A stretch of 64,000 nucleotides of DNA from Methylophaga sp. (GTDB lineage: Bacteria > Pseudomonadota > Gammaproteobacteria > Nitrosococcales > Methylophagaceae). The stretch lies in NCBI GenBank assembly GCA_002696735.1, contig NZSL01000013.1, forward strand, positions 211,633 to 275,632. Reading direction: 5' to 3'. Positions 52,636 through 63,268 of the stretch are shown here, piece by piece; position 1 is the stretch's first letter, and each line of letters opens with the position of its first letter. Below the pieces are notes generated by a model. That model saw nothing but the letters and a program-made list of their open reading frames with translations, ran no database searches and was not told the origin of the DNA. Both the position numbers and the translations under genes were made by a program.

Positions 52636-53898
52636 GTGGAACAACGCGGTAAGGAACATTTTATTGGGCTGGAATGGCTGCGGTTTTTGCTCGGTTTATA
52701 TATCGTTGTTTTTCACACGTTACATACTTATAAACTCAAAGAAAAAGCCCCCTGGTTGATGGATATGGTTGGTGTGGGTTTTTTTGCCACCAGCAGTTTT
52801 TTTGTATTGTCCGGATTTCTTTTAGCGCATGTTTATTGCCGAAACGGTGAACTCCGCGAAGCAGCGACCAGCTTTTGGTCAAAGCGCTTTTCTAACTTAT
52901 ATCCGCTACATGTTTTTTCATTGCTGCTCACGTTTTCGGTACTGAGCATTATCAATTATCTGGGCCTTCCTCCAGATGATGTGAAAGCCACAGTAAGGTT
53001 TGTGGTGTATGACACAAATGTGGATTTGGGTGAAGCAGGGCGGGCATCAATTGAACATTACATGAGTAATAGTGAGTTACTAATTAATTCGTTATTGCAG
53101 ATATTCATGTTGCAGGCCTGGAACCCTTTCTATCTGACGTTTAACGCGCCATTATGGTCAATTTCGACGTTGTTTTTCTTTTATCTGACCTTTCCTTTTG
53201 CTGCGCCGTATCTGATGCGGGTAAAACATAAAATTCTGTGGCTTTCAGCATTGATGCTGATTTACCTTATTCCACCTCTATTGGTTATTTGGAATGGCGA
53301 TTACGGTATGCCATTTACTGGCATGTTGCATCGCATGCCGATTATTCGTATTCCAGAGTTTTTTGCTGGCATTCTCTGCTATGCCTTGTTTCGTCAGCTG
53401 CGAGATAGTGGGCGTGATCCACAATTCATGATGCGAATCCTGATGGGGTTGTTTGTCATGCTGTGTTTTCTCGGCGCGATATGGCTGCTTAGAGGCGAAC
53501 GTTACTGGTATTTCCTTCTGCATAACGGTTTGTTATTGCCGGCACAGCTGATGCTGATTTATCTGTGCGCTTTAGCAGGAACGCCACGCAATGAATGGTT
53601 TAACAACTGGTCACGTCGGCTGGGTGCAGCATCATTGCCATTGTTTGTATTGCATGTGCCTGCCTTTGTATTATTTTCCCGATCAGAAAAAATACTTAAT
53701 GTAGTATCGATTGAGTGCTTGCAGAACTGGAATAGCTGCGCGGTTCAGGCAAGCGAACAAAGCTTATCGATTTGGTTTTATCCATTGTTCCTGCTGCTGA
53801 CCGTTATCTTGTGTATCTGGTCAATGGAGCACGCGGTGGTGCCTACCCGTAAGTGGATATTAAAACGGTTGCCATTTAAGGCAATCAAGCAATCCTGA
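52636..53898 (+). CDS. Membrane acyltransferase (acyltransferase-3 / OafA-like)
   Basis: The 420 residues have about ten helices. The N-terminal GLEWLRFLLGLYIVVFHTLHTYK holds the Arg and His expected for acyltransferase-3 proteins, and FFVLSGFLLAHVY and FWSKRFSNLYPLHVFSLL are family motifs. These enzymes add acyl groups to surface sugars. It lies upstream of opgG on the same strand, so modification of periplasmic glucans (an OpgC-like role) is plausible but unproven. GTG start at 52636; a better ribosome-binding site is not visible. Confidence 0.85.
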   Translation: MEQRGKEHFIGLEWLRFLLGLYIVVFHTLHTYKLKEKAPWLMDMVGVGFFATSSFFVLSGFLLAHVYCRNGELREAATSFWSKRFSNLYPLHVFSLLLTFSVLSIINYLGLPPDDVKATVRFVVYDTNVDLGEAGRASIEHYMSNSELLINSLLQIFMLQAWNPFYLTFNAPLWSISTLFFFYLTFPFAAPYLMRVKHKILWLSALMLIYLIPPLLVIWNGDYGMPFTGMLHRMPIIRIPEFFAGILCYALFRQLRDSGRDPQFMMRILMGLFVMLCFLGAIWLLRGERYWYFLLHNGLLLPAQLMLIYLCALAGTPRNEWFNNWSRRLGAASLPLFVLHVPAFVLFSRSEKILNVVSIECLQNWNSCAVQASEQSLSIWFYPLFLLLTVILCIWSMEHAVVPTRKWILKRLPFKAIKQS

Positions 53899-53946
53899 TT
53901 TTTTATGTGCCAATGGCGGCCTGATTCTATATATAAGCAAAATTCA

Positions 53947-53991
53947 TTTTCAGTCACAACAGAGGCAGTTATGAAAGATCAACAGACCCTA
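53947..53991 (+). repeat. Fragment of the palindromic element at the opgG start
   Basis: Aligns to the reverse complement of 26506-26551 at 40 of 46 columns with one gap, covering the terminal 21 bp and adjoining CACAACAGAGGC. It contains the opgG start codon (53971-53973) and its first codons (MKDQQ-L). No second terminus is seen nearby. Confidence 0.8.
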
Positions 53992-55566
53992 ACAAATCGC
54001 TCAGGACGTTCATCCACATTTTTCAGTCGGTTTGTTGCCATCAGCTTGTTGATGATCTCAAGCAGTCTTTATGCCTTTTCACTCGACGATGTCGCTGAAA
54101 AAGCTCAGGCACTGGTCAAACAGGACTATGTCAAACCACAAAGCAATCTGCCCGCAGAGTTCAGTCAGATGCAGTTTGCCGATTACATGAAAATCCAGCC
54201 AAGAGTAGAGCAATTTCATTGGAACGAACAGCAAACGCCATTCCGACTGGCGTTTTATCATCAAGGAATGCACTTTAAAGTGCCGGTAAAGATTAATGAG
54301 ATCCTGCCTAATGGCATGACGGAAATTAACTACGATCCGGAAAATTTCTCTTTTGGTGATTTAACTTTTGAAAAAGTCACCACGGCGAGTCTGGGGTATG
54401 CCGGTTTTCGTGTTTTATATCCCATCAATAAAGCGGATAAATACGATGAAATCATGAGTGTGTTGGGCGCGAGTTATTTCAGGGTTATTGGTGAGGATCA
54501 GGTTTATGGGCTCTCGGGGCGAGGGATGAATATTGATACTGCGGTTGCTGATGATATTACAGAAGAGTTTCCAGAATTTCGTGAATTCTGGATTCAGCGT
54601 CCCCAACCCGGTGAAGAGAATCTGGTGATTTATGCATTGCTGGATTCGCCTAGCGCGACGGGAGCTTATCGTTTTGATTTACAACCAGGCACCGATACCG
54701 TGCTGGATGTTGAAGCAAAAGTGTATTTGCGTAAAGACGTTCATGAGCTAGGTCTAGCGACACTTACCAGTATGTTTTTATATGATGGCCGACAACCACC
54801 GAGCCAGCATAATTTCCGCCCACAAATTCATGATTCGAACGGGTTAGCCATTCATGCTGGAAACGGGGAAAGGATTTGGCGTCCGCTGAATAACCCGGAT
54901 GGGGTGTCTGTGAGTACTTGGCAGGTCGAAAACCCGAAAGGCTTTGGTTTGTTGCAGCGCGGCCGTGAGTTTTCGCGCTTTCAGGAATTGGATGATTTAT
55001 ACCATTTACGACCAAGTGCCTGGATTGAAACCAAAAGTGCCTGGGGTAAAGGTCGCATCAAATTGATTGAATATCGCACAGCAGATGAGACTAATGACAA
55101 TATCGGGACTTTCTGGATTCCGGATAATCTTCCGCCGCTGGGGGAGCCGCTAGAAATGTCTTATCGGATCCATTGGACGCTGGATGAGCCGTCATTGGCA
55201 GACCCCAATATTGCCTGGGTGTCACAAACATTACGTTCTGCAGGTGAAGACAAACAAGCCAATCTGATTCGTGATTTGGATGAAACCATATTATTGCAAG
55301 TGGATTTTGAAGGACCGGTATTGACAGAGCGGGGTGAACATCAAGTACCAGCAACACAAATCAGTATCAGTGAGCATGCCGAAATTTTAAGCAGCCACTT
55401 ACGTTATAACCCAGCCACCAAAGGCTGGCGTTTAATGATGCGTACGCAGATTCATGATCCAAATAAAGTGGTAGAAATGCGTGCCGCGCTGGTCGATGAA
55501 CATCAGCAACCCTTATCCGAAACATGGAGCTATCAGATTCCTGTTGGCTATGCTGTAACCCGCTGA
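53971..55566 (+). CDS. Periplasmic glucan biosynthesis protein OpgG/OpgD family
   Basis: Periplasmic protein needed for osmoregulated glucan backbone synthesis. The 531 residues have a leader of about 20 residues, a hydrophobic signal segment ([17 protein letters not shown], about 23-39), then MdoG-domain motifs: [71 protein letters not shown] and an immunoglobulin-like C-terminal domain. OpgG and OpgD are not separable here. ATG at 53971; the larger upstream frame to 53905 is not supported. The start region is derived from a repeat element. opgH is absent from this window. Confidence 0.9.
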   Translation: MKDQQTLTNRSGRSSTFFSRFVAISLLMISSSLYAFSLDDVAEKAQALVKQDYVKPQSNLPAEFSQMQFADYMKIQPRVEQFHWNEQQTPFRLAFYHQGMHFKVPVKINEILPNGMTEINYDPENFSFGDLTFEKVTTASLGYAGFRVLYPINKADKYDEIMSVLGASYFRVIGEDQVYGLSGRGMNIDTAVADDITEEFPEFREFWIQRPQPGEENLVIYALLDSPSATGAYRFDLQPGTDTVLDVEAKVYLRKDVHELGLATLTSMFLYDGRQPPSQHNFRPQIHDSNGLAIHAGNGERIWRPLNNPDGVSVSTWQVENPKGFGLLQRGREFSRFQELDDLYHLRPSAWIETKSAWGKGRIKLIEYRTADETNDNIGTFWIPDNLPPLGEPLEMSYRIHWTLDEPSLADPNIAWVSQTLRSAGEDKQANLIRDLDETILLQVDFEGPVLTERGEHQVPATQISISEHAEILSSHLRYNPATKGWRLMMRTQIHDPNKVVEMRAALVDEHQQPLSETWSYQIPVGYAVTR

Positions 55567-55595
55567 AAAAATTACTAGAAGGCTCAGCCCAGCAT

Positions 55596-55654
55596 AGACA
55601 AGTGATTTGTTTTACGGTGACTAATTTTGCGCTAACAAAAACAATCACTTGTCT
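55596..55654. other. Long dyad between opgG and miaB
   Basis: AGACAAGTGATT (55596-55607) and AATCACTTGTCT (55643-55654) are perfectly complementary and flank a TTGTTTT...AAAAAC continuation with a shift. There is no T run after it, so it is a structured terminator remnant or an operator rather than a clear intrinsic terminator. Confidence 0.5.
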
Positions 55655-55709
55655 GTACTCTAAGGCGTAAAAAGCGTATGCTGTGCGCCCTTTATCACTG
55701 ACTGATTTT

Positions 55710-57050
55710 ATGGCCGGAAAACTTTTTATCAGAACCTTTGGCTGCCAGATGAACGAGTACGACTCGAACAAGATGGCCGAGGTGCTTGCTGCGTCACATC
55801 AATTGGAAACAACCGATATCGCTGAAGATGCCGATGTGTTGTTGCTTAATACCTGTTCGATTCGTGAAAAAGCTCAGGAAAAGGTTTTTCATCAACTGGG
55901 TCGCTGGAAGCGCTGGAAAGATAAAAAACCACATCTGGTGATTGGGGTTGGCGGTTGTGTGGCCAGTCAGGAAGGTGAGGCGATTCGTAAACGTGCGCCT
56001 TATGTCGATCTGATTTTTGGACCACAAACTCTGCATCGACTGCCCACCATGTTGGACGATGTCAGAAAAAATAATAAACCGGAAATTGATATTTCGTTTC
56101 CGGAAATCGAAAAGTTCGATAATTTGCCTGCGCCAAAAGCCGATGGCCCAACAGCATTTGTTTCCATCATGGAAGGTTGCAGCAAGTACTGCACATTCTG
56201 TGTTGTGCCGTATACCCGGGGTGAAGAAGTCAGTCGTCCAGTGGGTGCTGTGTTACGAGAGATTCGACAACTGGCCGCCCAGGGCGTGCGTGAAGTCAAT
56301 CTGTTAGGACAAAACGTTAATGCCTATCGCGGTATTATTGAAGATGATGAAACCGCTGATCTGGCGTTATTGATTCACTATGTCGCAGCAATTGAAGGTA
56401 TTGAGCGAATTCGCTTTACTACCTCGCATCCGGTGGAATTTTCCGATTCATTGATCGAAGCGTTTGCCGAAATTCCGGAATTGGTCAACCACCTGCATTT
56501 ACCGGTGCAGTCCGGCTCAGATCGAATTCTGGCGATGATGAAACGCGGCCATACTGTTGCGCAATATATTGAAAAAATTGAACGGGTCAAAAAAATCCGT
56601 CCGAATCTGAGTATGTCGAGCGATTTTATTGTCGGATTTCCTAATGAAACCGAAGAAGATTTCAACGCGACGATGGCGTTGATTAATCAGATAGGTTTTG
56701 ATCACTCTTTTAGCTTTATATACAGCGCGCGTCCTGGTACACCAGCAGCGATGTTTAATGATTCAGTTTCTGATGAAGAGAAAAAACAGCGTCTGCAAAT
56801 TATGCAGGATCGTTTACGTGAGCTTGAAAATGCTGTGAGTGAATCGATGCTTGGTACGGTGCAACGTGTCTTGGTAGAGCGTGCTGCACATCGCGATGCC
56901 GGTGAAATCGCCGGCAGAACTGAAAATAATCGGGTCGTCAATTTCCCCGGTGATATTGCGCTGGTGGGCAAGTTTGTCGATGTGCGTGTCACAGAGGCAC
57001 ACACCAACTCCTTGCGAGGAGAACTTCTTGCTGATAGCGTTATCCTCTAA
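55710..57050 (+). CDS. miaB: tRNA-2-methylthio-N6-dimethylallyladenosine synthase
   Basis: Radical-SAM methylthiotransferase modifying A37 of tRNAs. The 446 residues start [22 protein letters not shown], like E. coli MiaB; the ATG at 55710 is preferred over 55683. N-terminal cluster cysteines are Cys12, the one in NTCSIRE and the one in GGCVAS. The radical-SAM triad CSKYCTFC is Cys157, Cys161 and Cys164. A TRAM domain closes the protein ([21 protein letters not shown]). It heads the conserved miaB-phoH-ybeY-corC-lnt run. Confidence 0.97.
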   Translation: MAGKLFIRTFGCQMNEYDSNKMAEVLAASHQLETTDIAEDADVLLLNTCSIREKAQEKVFHQLGRWKRWKDKKPHLVIGVGGCVASQEGEAIRKRAPYVDLIFGPQTLHRLPTMLDDVRKNNKPEIDISFPEIEKFDNLPAPKADGPTAFVSIMEGCSKYCTFCVVPYTRGEEVSRPVGAVLREIRQLAAQGVREVNLLGQNVNAYRGIIEDDETADLALLIHYVAAIEGIERIRFTTSHPVEFSDSLIEAFAEIPELVNHLHLPVQSGSDRILAMMKRGHTVAQYIEKIERVKKIRPNLSMSSDFIVGFPNETEEDFNATMALINQIGFDHSFSFIYSARPGTPAAMFNDSVSDEEKKQRLQIMQDRLRELENAVSESMLGTVQRVLVERAAHRDAGEIAGRTENNRVVNFPGDIALVGKFVDVRVTEAHTNSLRGELLADSVIL

Positions 57051-57071
57051 CTCCTTTTTGGAATCTAATTT

Positions 57072-58046
57072 GTGGTCACTCCAGCTGTTACAGTTGACAC
57101 GATAAGCTTTGAATTAAGTCCTGCGGATAATCCCCGCCTAGCCAACCTATGTGGTCATCTGGATGAACATATCCGGATGATGGAACGTGGATTCGGTGTG
57201 GAAATCAATAACCGTGGTGGCAAGTTCCAGATCATCGGTAAGCCGGATATTCTGGCTGAAGTACAGGATGTGATACATGCCTTGTATGCTGACACCGCCC
57301 AATCTGTTCTGGAACCGGAACAGGTACATCTGGCGATTCGTGAATCGGGTGGTACTGAAACCACCGGGTTTGAAGAAGAAAAAGAAGTTTCCATCAAAAC
57401 CAAACGCGGCCTGATTAAGGCGCGGGGTGAAAATCAACAAGCCTATTTGCGCCGTGTAATGACCCATGACATCAACTTTGGTGTTGGACCTGCCGGTACC
57501 GGTAAAACCTATCTGGCGGTTGCCTGTGCGGTAGAAGCGCTGGAACGCGACTTTGCCAGACGTATTGTACTGGTCAGACCGGCGGTTGAAGCCGGTGAAA
57601 GACTTGGTTTCCTGCCAGGTGATCTGGCCCAGAAAGTGGATCCGTATTTACGGCCTTTATTTGATGCGCTCTATGAAATGCTGGGTTTTGAACGTGTTGC
57701 CAAACTGATTGAACGCAATGTGATCGAAGTAGCCCCACTGGCATATATGCGTGGCCGTACTTTGAATGAATCGTTTATTATTCTGGATGAAGCACAAAAC
57801 ACCACGGTTGAGCAGATGAAAATGTTTCTGACCCGTCTGGGATATAACTCGACAGCGGTGATCACCGGCGATATTACCCAGGTGGATTTGCCGGGTTCCA
57901 CCCGTTCAGGTCTCCGTCATGCCATAGAAGTCTTAAAAGATATTGAAGGCATTGGCTTTACTTTTTTCCAGGCAAAAGACGTGGTGCGTCATTCCTTGGT
58001 GCAGAAAGTTATTCTGGCTTACGAAAAGGCTGAAACAAAGTCGTGA
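57072..58046 (+). CDS. ybeZ: PhoH-like ATPase (YbeZ)
   Basis: The 324 residues contain an N-terminal KH-like segment and a PhoH NTPase domain: Walker [47 protein letters not shown] and [10 protein letters not shown]. The family is named for phosphate-starvation induction in E. coli, but this YbeZ type partners with YbeY in rRNA processing and quality control. No Pho box is visible. GTG start at 57072. The stop overlaps ybeY by 4 bp. Confidence 0.95.
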   Translation: MVTPAVTVDTISFELSPADNPRLANLCGHLDEHIRMMERGFGVEINNRGGKFQIIGKPDILAEVQDVIHALYADTAQSVLEPEQVHLAIRESGGTETTGFEEEKEVSIKTKRGLIKARGENQQAYLRRVMTHDINFGVGPAGTGKTYLAVACAVEALERDFARRIVLVRPAVEAGERLGFLPGDLAQKVDPYLRPLFDALYEMLGFERVAKLIERNVIEVAPLAYMRGRTLNESFIILDEAQNTTVEQMKMFLTRLGYNSTAVITGDITQVDLPGSTRSGLRHAIEVLKDIEGIGFTFFQAKDVVRHSLVQKVILAYEKAETKS

Positions 58047-58507
58047 ACGTCATTATCGATTTGCAGCAGGCAACTGATGCAGATGTGCCATCTGAACAAC
58101 AATTTCAACTCTGGGCCAGTGCTGCGCTGGCGGAAGTCAACGAAGACTGTGAATTAAGCATTCGCCTGGTCGATGAAACCGAAAGTGCCGAATTGAATAA
58201 TGATTATCGCGGCAAAAACTATCCGACCAATGTTTTATCATTTCCCTTTGAGTCACCTGTGCCGCTAGAACCTATGTTGTTAGGTGATCTGGTGCTGTGT
58301 GTTCCGGTAGTAGAGCGTGAAGCTGCCGAGCAAGAGAAAACCATAAATGATCATTGGGCACATTTAATTGTGCATGGCTGTTTGCATTTACTTGGCTATG
58401 ATCATATTGAAGACGATGAGGCAGAATTAATGGAATCGTTGGAAATTAAAATTTTACACAAGCTTGATATTAACAATCCTTATACAGAGCAGAGGGTTAC
58501 ATCATGA
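58043..58507 (+). CDS. ybeY: Endoribonuclease YbeY
   Basis: Zinc-dependent endoribonuclease for 16S rRNA 3-prime maturation and ribosome quality control. The 154 residues include [23 protein letters not shown] segments and the metal site [15 protein letters not shown] with its three histidines. GTG start overlaps ybeZ by 4 bp; the stop overlaps corC by 4 bp, so the three are translationally coupled. Confidence 0.96.
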   Translation: MNVIIDLQQATDADVPSEQQFQLWASAALAEVNEDCELSIRLVDETESAELNNDYRGKNYPTNVLSFPFESPVPLEPMLLGDLVLCVPVVEREAAEQEKTINDHWAHLIVHGCLHLLGYDHIEDDEAELMESLEIKILHKLDINNPYTEQRVTS

Positions 58508-59373
58508 GTGAGGGACGACCGAGTCGCTCAGACAGTCCAGTTTCCTGGGTGCGAAAATTAAGTAATCTGTTCCTGGAACCTAAAGACCAGGAACAGTTGA
58601 TTGAATTACTACGCAATGCTTCTGAACGGCATATTCTTGATGCCGAAGCTTTGTCGATTGTCGAGGGCGCTTTGAGCGTCTCACAGATGCAAGCTCGCGA
58701 CATTATGATTCCGCGTTCACAGGTGGTGATGGTTTCTCGAGATGCGCCACCGGAAGAAACACTTAAGCTGGTCACGGAAACATCGCATTCACGGTTTCCA
58801 GTGATTGATGATGATCGTGATGATGTTATCGGGATTCTGCTCGCCAAGGATTTGCTGGCGGCAGTGGTCAGCTCTGGTGAGTTTAATTTTGATCTGCGTG
58901 AATTGTTACGTCCAGCGGTGTTTATCCCCGAAAGTAAGCGTTTAAATGTTCTGCTGCGTGAATTTCGTGCCCGTCGTAATCATATGGCAATCGTTGTAGA
59001 TGAGTATGGCGGTGTTGCCGGCATGATCACCATCGAAAATGTGCTTGAACAAATTGTTGGTGAAATTGAAGACGAGCATGATGTGGATGATGATGCGCCG
59101 ATTCTGCAACGTGATGACAATACCTTCACTGTCAAAGCATTGACCCCGGTAGAAGACTTTAACGAGTATTTTGAAACCGAGTGGAGTGACGATGATTTTG
59201 ATACGGTTGGCGGCCATGTAGTGAATCAATTTGGTCATCTGCCCGGCCGGGGAGAGCAAGTCACAATTGGTGCACTGGAATTCACCGTGTTACGTGCAGA
59301 TAAACGTCGAGTTCATTTGTTACGGATGGTGAAGTTACCCGAAGAAACTGAAAGCGAAAGCGAAACAGAATAA
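58504..59373 (+). CDS. corC: CorC (YbeX) CBS-domain protein
   Basis: The 289 residues have two CBS domains ([65 protein letters not shown]) and a CorC_HlyC C-terminal domain ending [23 protein letters not shown]. Linked in E. coli to magnesium/cobalt homeostasis and ribosome function. Cytosolic. It overlaps ybeY at the start, and its stop shares a base with the lnt start (TAATG). Confidence 0.95.
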   Translation: MSEGRPSRSDSPVSWVRKLSNLFLEPKDQEQLIELLRNASERHILDAEALSIVEGALSVSQMQARDIMIPRSQVVMVSRDAPPEETLKLVTETSHSRFPVIDDDRDDVIGILLAKDLLAAVVSSGEFNFDLRELLRPAVFIPESKRLNVLLREFRARRNHMAIVVDEYGGVAGMITIENVLEQIVGEIEDEHDVDDDAPILQRDDNTFTVKALTPVEDFNEYFETEWSDDDFDTVGGHVVNQFGHLPGRGEQVTIGALEFTVLRADKRRVHLLRMVKLPEETESESETE

Positions 59374-60884
59374 TGACAACTTCCAGGCAGATGGCTTGGC
59401 AAGGCGCATTTGGCAGTTGGGCAGCATTATTGGCCGGTGCCATCCTGCCATTGAGTCTAGCCCCTTTTCACTATTACCCATTGGCGGTGTTGAGCCTGCT
59501 CGCGCTGTTTCTCAGTTGGCAAGGAGTCAGTCCTCGTCAGGCGTTGTGGCGAGGCACGCTGTTTGGTACCGGTATGTTCGGTGTAGGTGTTTCCTGGGTT
59601 TTTGTGGCTATCCATGTTTTTGGACAGGCCAGCATACTGCTTGCAGGTTTGCTGACTGCATTGTTTGTGGTTGCTCTGGGTTTCATGATCGGCATATTAG
59701 GGTGGGGGTTAAAACGCCTGACCGGTCCAGCATTATCCAGTAAAGATTTCCTGATATTACTGCCCAGCAGCTGGCTTTTGTTTGAGTGGTTTAAAGCCTG
59801 GTTTCTGACAGGATTTCCCTGGCTGGAAGTGGGTACCGGACAAATTGAAGGCCCACTTGCCGGTTTTATTCCGTTAATCAGTGTTCACGGTGCCTCCTGG
59901 CTGGTGGCATTGACCGCCGGTAGTCTGGCAATAGTGATTTACCAGCGTAAATGGATATTTCTCATTTTGCCCGCAGTGATTTGGGGCAGCGCTTTTTCCC
60001 TGCAATCGGTTGAATGGACCAAACCCATTGGTGAACCGGTTAAAGCAGCCTTGATTCAAGGCAATGTGCCGCAGGACATTAAATGGGATCCCCAGCAGTT
60101 ACGTAATACATTGCAGTTATATGCTGATCTGAGTCGAGAGAATTGGGATGCAGAGGTAATTGTCTGGCCTGAAAATGCAGCAACAGCGTTTTATCACCAA
60201 ATAGATGAAGGTTATCTCGAACCATTAGGTCGCGAAGCACGTTCGCAGAATACCGATATTATTCTCGGGCTGCCGGTGTTGGATGAAAATGGTGAAGATT
60301 ATTACAACAGTATGGTCAGTCTGACCGAAACACCGGTGTTTTATCACAAGCGTCACTTGGTTCCATTTGGTGATTACGTTCCTTTTGAAACCCTGCGTGG
60401 ATTGATCAAATTCTTTGATTTACCGATGTCAGCGTTTGTACCGGGCGGTTCCGAGCAACCGCAAATGATGTTGGCAGGCCATCCAGTCGGGGTGTCTATC
60501 TGCTATGAAGATGCCTTTTCATCTGAAGTTCGTGAAACTGTACCGGCGGCAACCATGTTGATTAACGCCACCAATAATGCCTGGTATGGTGATTCTTTCG
60601 CACCGCACCAGCATTTACAAATCTCACGAAGCCGGGGCTTGGAGACCGGGCGGCCGATTTTGCGGGTCACAACTAACGGGATTTCAGCGTTTATTGATTA
60701 TAAGGGCGTTATTCAGCAACAGAGTCCTCAATTTGAATTAGCTGTACTGAAAGGTGACATTCAACCCAGAGAGGGAGTCACTCCCTACGTGCGTTTCGGG
60801 CAATGGCCATTATGGATTTTAACTTTGCTGATGCTGACTTTGTGGGCGTATTATCAGTATTTTTATCGGCGTAAAGAGTCTTAA
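59373..60884 (+). CDS. lnt: Apolipoprotein N-acyltransferase
   Basis: Adds the third acyl chain to lipoproteins at the inner membrane. The 503 residues have six to seven N-terminal helices and a periplasmic nitrilase domain with the catalytic triad regions VWPENAAT (Glu), HKRHLVPFGDYVPFE (Lys) and SICYEDAFSSEVR (Cys), then a final helix. ASWLVALTAG and NNAWYGDSFAPHQHLQ are conserved. The arrangement after corC is standard. Confidence 0.96.
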   Translation: MTTSRQMAWQGAFGSWAALLAGAILPLSLAPFHYYPLAVLSLLALFLSWQGVSPRQALWRGTLFGTGMFGVGVSWVFVAIHVFGQASILLAGLLTALFVVALGFMIGILGWGLKRLTGPALSSKDFLILLPSSWLLFEWFKAWFLTGFPWLEVGTGQIEGPLAGFIPLISVHGASWLVALTAGSLAIVIYQRKWIFLILPAVIWGSAFSLQSVEWTKPIGEPVKAALIQGNVPQDIKWDPQQLRNTLQLYADLSRENWDAEVIVWPENAATAFYHQIDEGYLEPLGREARSQNTDIILGLPVLDENGEDYYNSMVSLTETPVFYHKRHLVPFGDYVPFETLRGLIKFFDLPMSAFVPGGSEQPQMMLAGHPVGVSICYEDAFSSEVRETVPAATMLINATNNAWYGDSFAPHQHLQISRSRGLETGRPILRVTTNGISAFIDYKGVIQQQSPQFELAVLKGDIQPREGVTPYVRFGQWPLWILTLLMLTLWAYYQYFYRRKES

Positions 60885-60890
60885 TCTTCC

Positions 60891-62342
60891 ATGCAATTAA
60901 TGACTATCCAGCGCATTCTGGGCATTTTACTGAGCCTGTTCAGTATCACTATGCTGCCACCTGTGCTGGTTTCATGGTGGTTTAACGACGGCGCTGCTAC
61001 CGCCTTTCTGACAGCGTTCGTGATTCTGGTCAGTACTGGTTTGTTGTTATGGTTACCTGCGAGAAAACACCGTAAAGAGTTGAAGATCCGCGATGGATTT
61101 ATCGTGGTGGTAATGTTCTGGATTGCTTTGGGTTTTTCCGGGGCATTACCGTTTTATCTGACCGAATCACCCGCGATGAGTATTACCGATGCGGTGTTTG
61201 AGTCCATGTCGGGTTTAACCACCACCGGGGCGACGGTTCTGGTTGGTCTGGATACGCTGCCAGAAGCCGTATTGTTTTATCGTCAGTTTCTGCAGTGGTT
61301 GGGGGGGATGGGGATCGTGGTCTTGGCCGTTGCTATCCTGCCATTATTAGGCGTCGGTGGCATGCAGCTGTATCGTGCAGAAACACCTGGTCCGATGAAA
61401 GACGCCAAATTAACTCCACGTATTACCGAAACCGCAAAAGCACTTTGGTATATCTATTTGAGCCTGACGATCGCTTGTGCCATCGCCTATTACTGGGCAG
61501 GTATGTCATGGTTTGATGCCATTGGCCATAGTTTTTCTACCGTCGCCATAGGCGGGTTTTCCACCCACGATGCCAGCATGGGTTTTTTTAACAGCGCGAC
61601 GATTGAAATGATCGCGGTGGCTTTCATGCTGGTTTCAGCGATGAATTTTTCATTACATTTTCTCGCCTGGCGCCATCGCACTCTGATGCATTATCTGCGA
61701 GACTCAGAGTTAAAAGTATTTTTAAGCATCATGTTCGTTATCTCGCTTATAACGGCAACTTATCTGTATTTCACCGGCACCTTTGATGATGGTTGGACCG
61801 CTGCTCATCATGGTATTTTCCAAGCGGTTTCCATCGGTACCACCACTGGTTTTACCACTACCGATTATTATTTGTGGCCAGGTTTTCTGCCAATTTTATT
61901 ATTGATGACCAGCTATATCGGTGGCTGTGCTTTTTCCACAGGTGGCGGTATTAAGGTGATTCGCGCGATGCTGCTGTTTAAACAGGGATATCGTGAAGTG
62001 TTAAGGTTGATTCATCCTAACGCTGTATTTGCCATTAAAGTGAACGGTAAAGCGCTACCCCCCAAAGTTGTTGGTGCGGTCTGGGGCTTCTTTGCCTTGT
62101 ATGTTTTCTGTTTCAGTATCATGCATCTTTTATTGATGGCCACTGGCCTTGATGTGGTGACGTCGTTTTCTGCTGTAACCGCTTGTTTGAATAATCTTGG
62201 GCCGGGACTGGGGGATGTCGGGGCAAATTTTGGACAGATTAATGCCCCATCAAAGTGGATATTATGCGTTGCCATGTTATTAGGTCGTCTTGAAATCTTC
62301 ACCTTGTTAGTCGTGTTAACCCCGGCATTCTGGCGTCGATAA
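60891..62342 (+). CDS. trkH: Trk potassium uptake system membrane protein TrkH
   Basis: Potassium channel-like transporter of 483 residues with four pseudo-repeats, each with a filter-like glycine: SGLTTTGATVL, STVAIGGFSTHDAS, GTTTGFTTTDYY and NNLGPGLGDVGANF. WLGGMGIVVLAVAILPLLGVGGMQLYRAETPGP is the family signature. It needs TrkA, which is not in this window. Start at 60891, with an alternative ATG at 60900. The stop overlaps the next start (TAATG). Confidence 0.95.
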   Translation: MQLMTIQRILGILLSLFSITMLPPVLVSWWFNDGAATAFLTAFVILVSTGLLLWLPARKHRKELKIRDGFIVVVMFWIALGFSGALPFYLTESPAMSITDAVFESMSGLTTTGATVLVGLDTLPEAVLFYRQFLQWLGGMGIVVLAVAILPLLGVGGMQLYRAETPGPMKDAKLTPRITETAKALWYIYLSLTIACAIAYYWAGMSWFDAIGHSFSTVAIGGFSTHDASMGFFNSATIEMIAVAFMLVSAMNFSLHFLAWRHRTLMHYLRDSELKVFLSIMFVISLITATYLYFTGTFDDGWTAAHHGIFQAVSIGTTTGFTTTDYYLWPGFLPILLLMTSYIGGCAFSTGGGIKVIRAMLLFKQGYREVLRLIHPNAVFAIKVNGKALPPKVVGAVWGFFALYVFCFSIMHLLLMATGLDVVTSFSAVTACLNNLGPGLGDVGANFGQINAPSKWILCVAMLLGRLEIFTLLVVLTPAFWRR

Positions 62343-62917
62343 TGTCTGATAGTCAGCAAAAATGGGATCAGCGCTATCGAACAGAGATTGCTGTTTATCC
62401 TGAGCCTGCTCTGGTGCTTACTCAAAATCAGCATTTACTGCCTGAGCAGGGAATAGCGCTGGATTTGGCATGTGGTTTAGGTGCCAATGCCTTGTTGATG
62501 GCCAGTCTGGGGTTACAGACTCACGCATGGGATATCAGTTCTGAAGCTTTGGCGAAACTGAACGCAGAGATTCAACAGCGACAGTTACAGGTTATTACTG
62601 AGCAGCGGGATGTGAGTGTGGCAGCGCCTGACAATTCGAGCTTTGATGTCATTGTCGTCAGTCAGTTTCTGGATCGCAAACTTTGCCCGAAACTTATCAA
62701 TGCGTTAAAGCCCGGCGGCTTACTTTTTTATCAAACCTTCTGTCGCGATAAGGTAGATGGTTCCGGTCCGCAGAATCCCGAATTTTTACTGGCAGATAAT
62801 GAACTATTAAATTTATTTACGAGTCTGAAATTGAGAGTTTATCGAGAAGAGTCGACACTTGGAGATACTTCCATGGGGTGGCGAAACATGGCGATGCTGG
62901 TGGGGCAAAAGTCATAA
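62342..62917 (+). CDS. Class I SAM-dependent methyltransferase (TehB-like)
   Basis: The 191 residues start WDQRYRTEIAVYPEPALVL. Motif I is ALDLACGLGANALLMASLG, motif II region THAWDISSEALAKL, and motif post-III VIVVSQFLDRKL. It resembles small TehB/UbiE-like methyltransferases. The substrate is unknown. The start overlaps the trkH stop by one base. Confidence 0.85.
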   Translation: MSDSQQKWDQRYRTEIAVYPEPALVLTQNQHLLPEQGIALDLACGLGANALLMASLGLQTHAWDISSEALAKLNAEIQQRQLQVITEQRDVSVAAPDNSSFDVIVVSQFLDRKLCPKLINALKPGGLLFYQTFCRDKVDGSGPQNPEFLLADNELLNLFTSLKLRVYREESTLGDTSMGWRNMAMLVGQKS

Positions 62918-62984
62918 TAAAAATAAATACTTAATAGGACTTGCTGAAAAGTCGCCGGATCAGTAGAATTACGCGGTTCAGAAA

Positions 62985-63020
62985 GGGCAAACATAAAAAT
63001 CGTGTTTGTCGGGCAAACAT
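62985..63020 (+). promoter_or_regulatory. Structured leader of rpmE with alternative pairings
   Basis: Two identical 10-mers GGGCAAACAT (62985-62994 and 63011-63020) flank TGTTTG (63003-63008). TGTTTG can pair with CAAACA of either copy, giving two mutually exclusive hairpins 20-50 nt before the rpmE ATG. Possibly part of L31 autoregulation. Confidence 0.4.
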
Positions 63021-63040
63021 CATTATTGGCGAGAACAGAT

Positions 63041-63241
63041 ATGAAAGCGGATATCCATCCAGATTATAGCGAAATCAATGTTACCTGTAGCTGTGGTAAC
63101 AGTTTCAAAACCCGTTCAACACGCGGCAATGACCTGACGCTGGATGTATGCTCAGAATGTCATCCGTTCTACACCGGCAAACAGAAAATGCTGGATAGTG
63201 CTGGCCGTGTTGATAAATTCCGTCAAAAATACGGAAAATAA
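63041..63241 (+). CDS. rpmE: 50S ribosomal protein L31, zinc-binding type
   Basis: The 66 residues [20 protein letters not shown] and [30 protein letters not shown] are L31. Four cysteines (two in TCSCGN, two in CSECH) form the zinc ribbon, so this is the zinc-containing C+ form rather than the ykgM type. The ATG at 63041 is preferred over 63002, which would add 13 foreign residues. Confidence 0.96.
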   Translation: MKADIHPDYSEINVTCSCGNSFKTRSTRGNDLTLDVCSECHPFYTGKQKMLDSAGRVDKFRQKYGK

Positions 63242-63268
63242 TCTTGCGGGCTTAAGCCGAAGATACTA

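Noticed and set aside
53905..53970. Upstream extension of opgG by 22 codons
   Set aside because: The extra residues would precede the signal peptide with unrelated sequence lying partly in the repeat fragment; the ATG at 53971 fits better.
57072..58046. PhoH-like gene as a member of the phosphate regulon
   Set aside because: It is the YbeZ type, coupled to ybeY and corC, and no Pho heptamers lie upstream.
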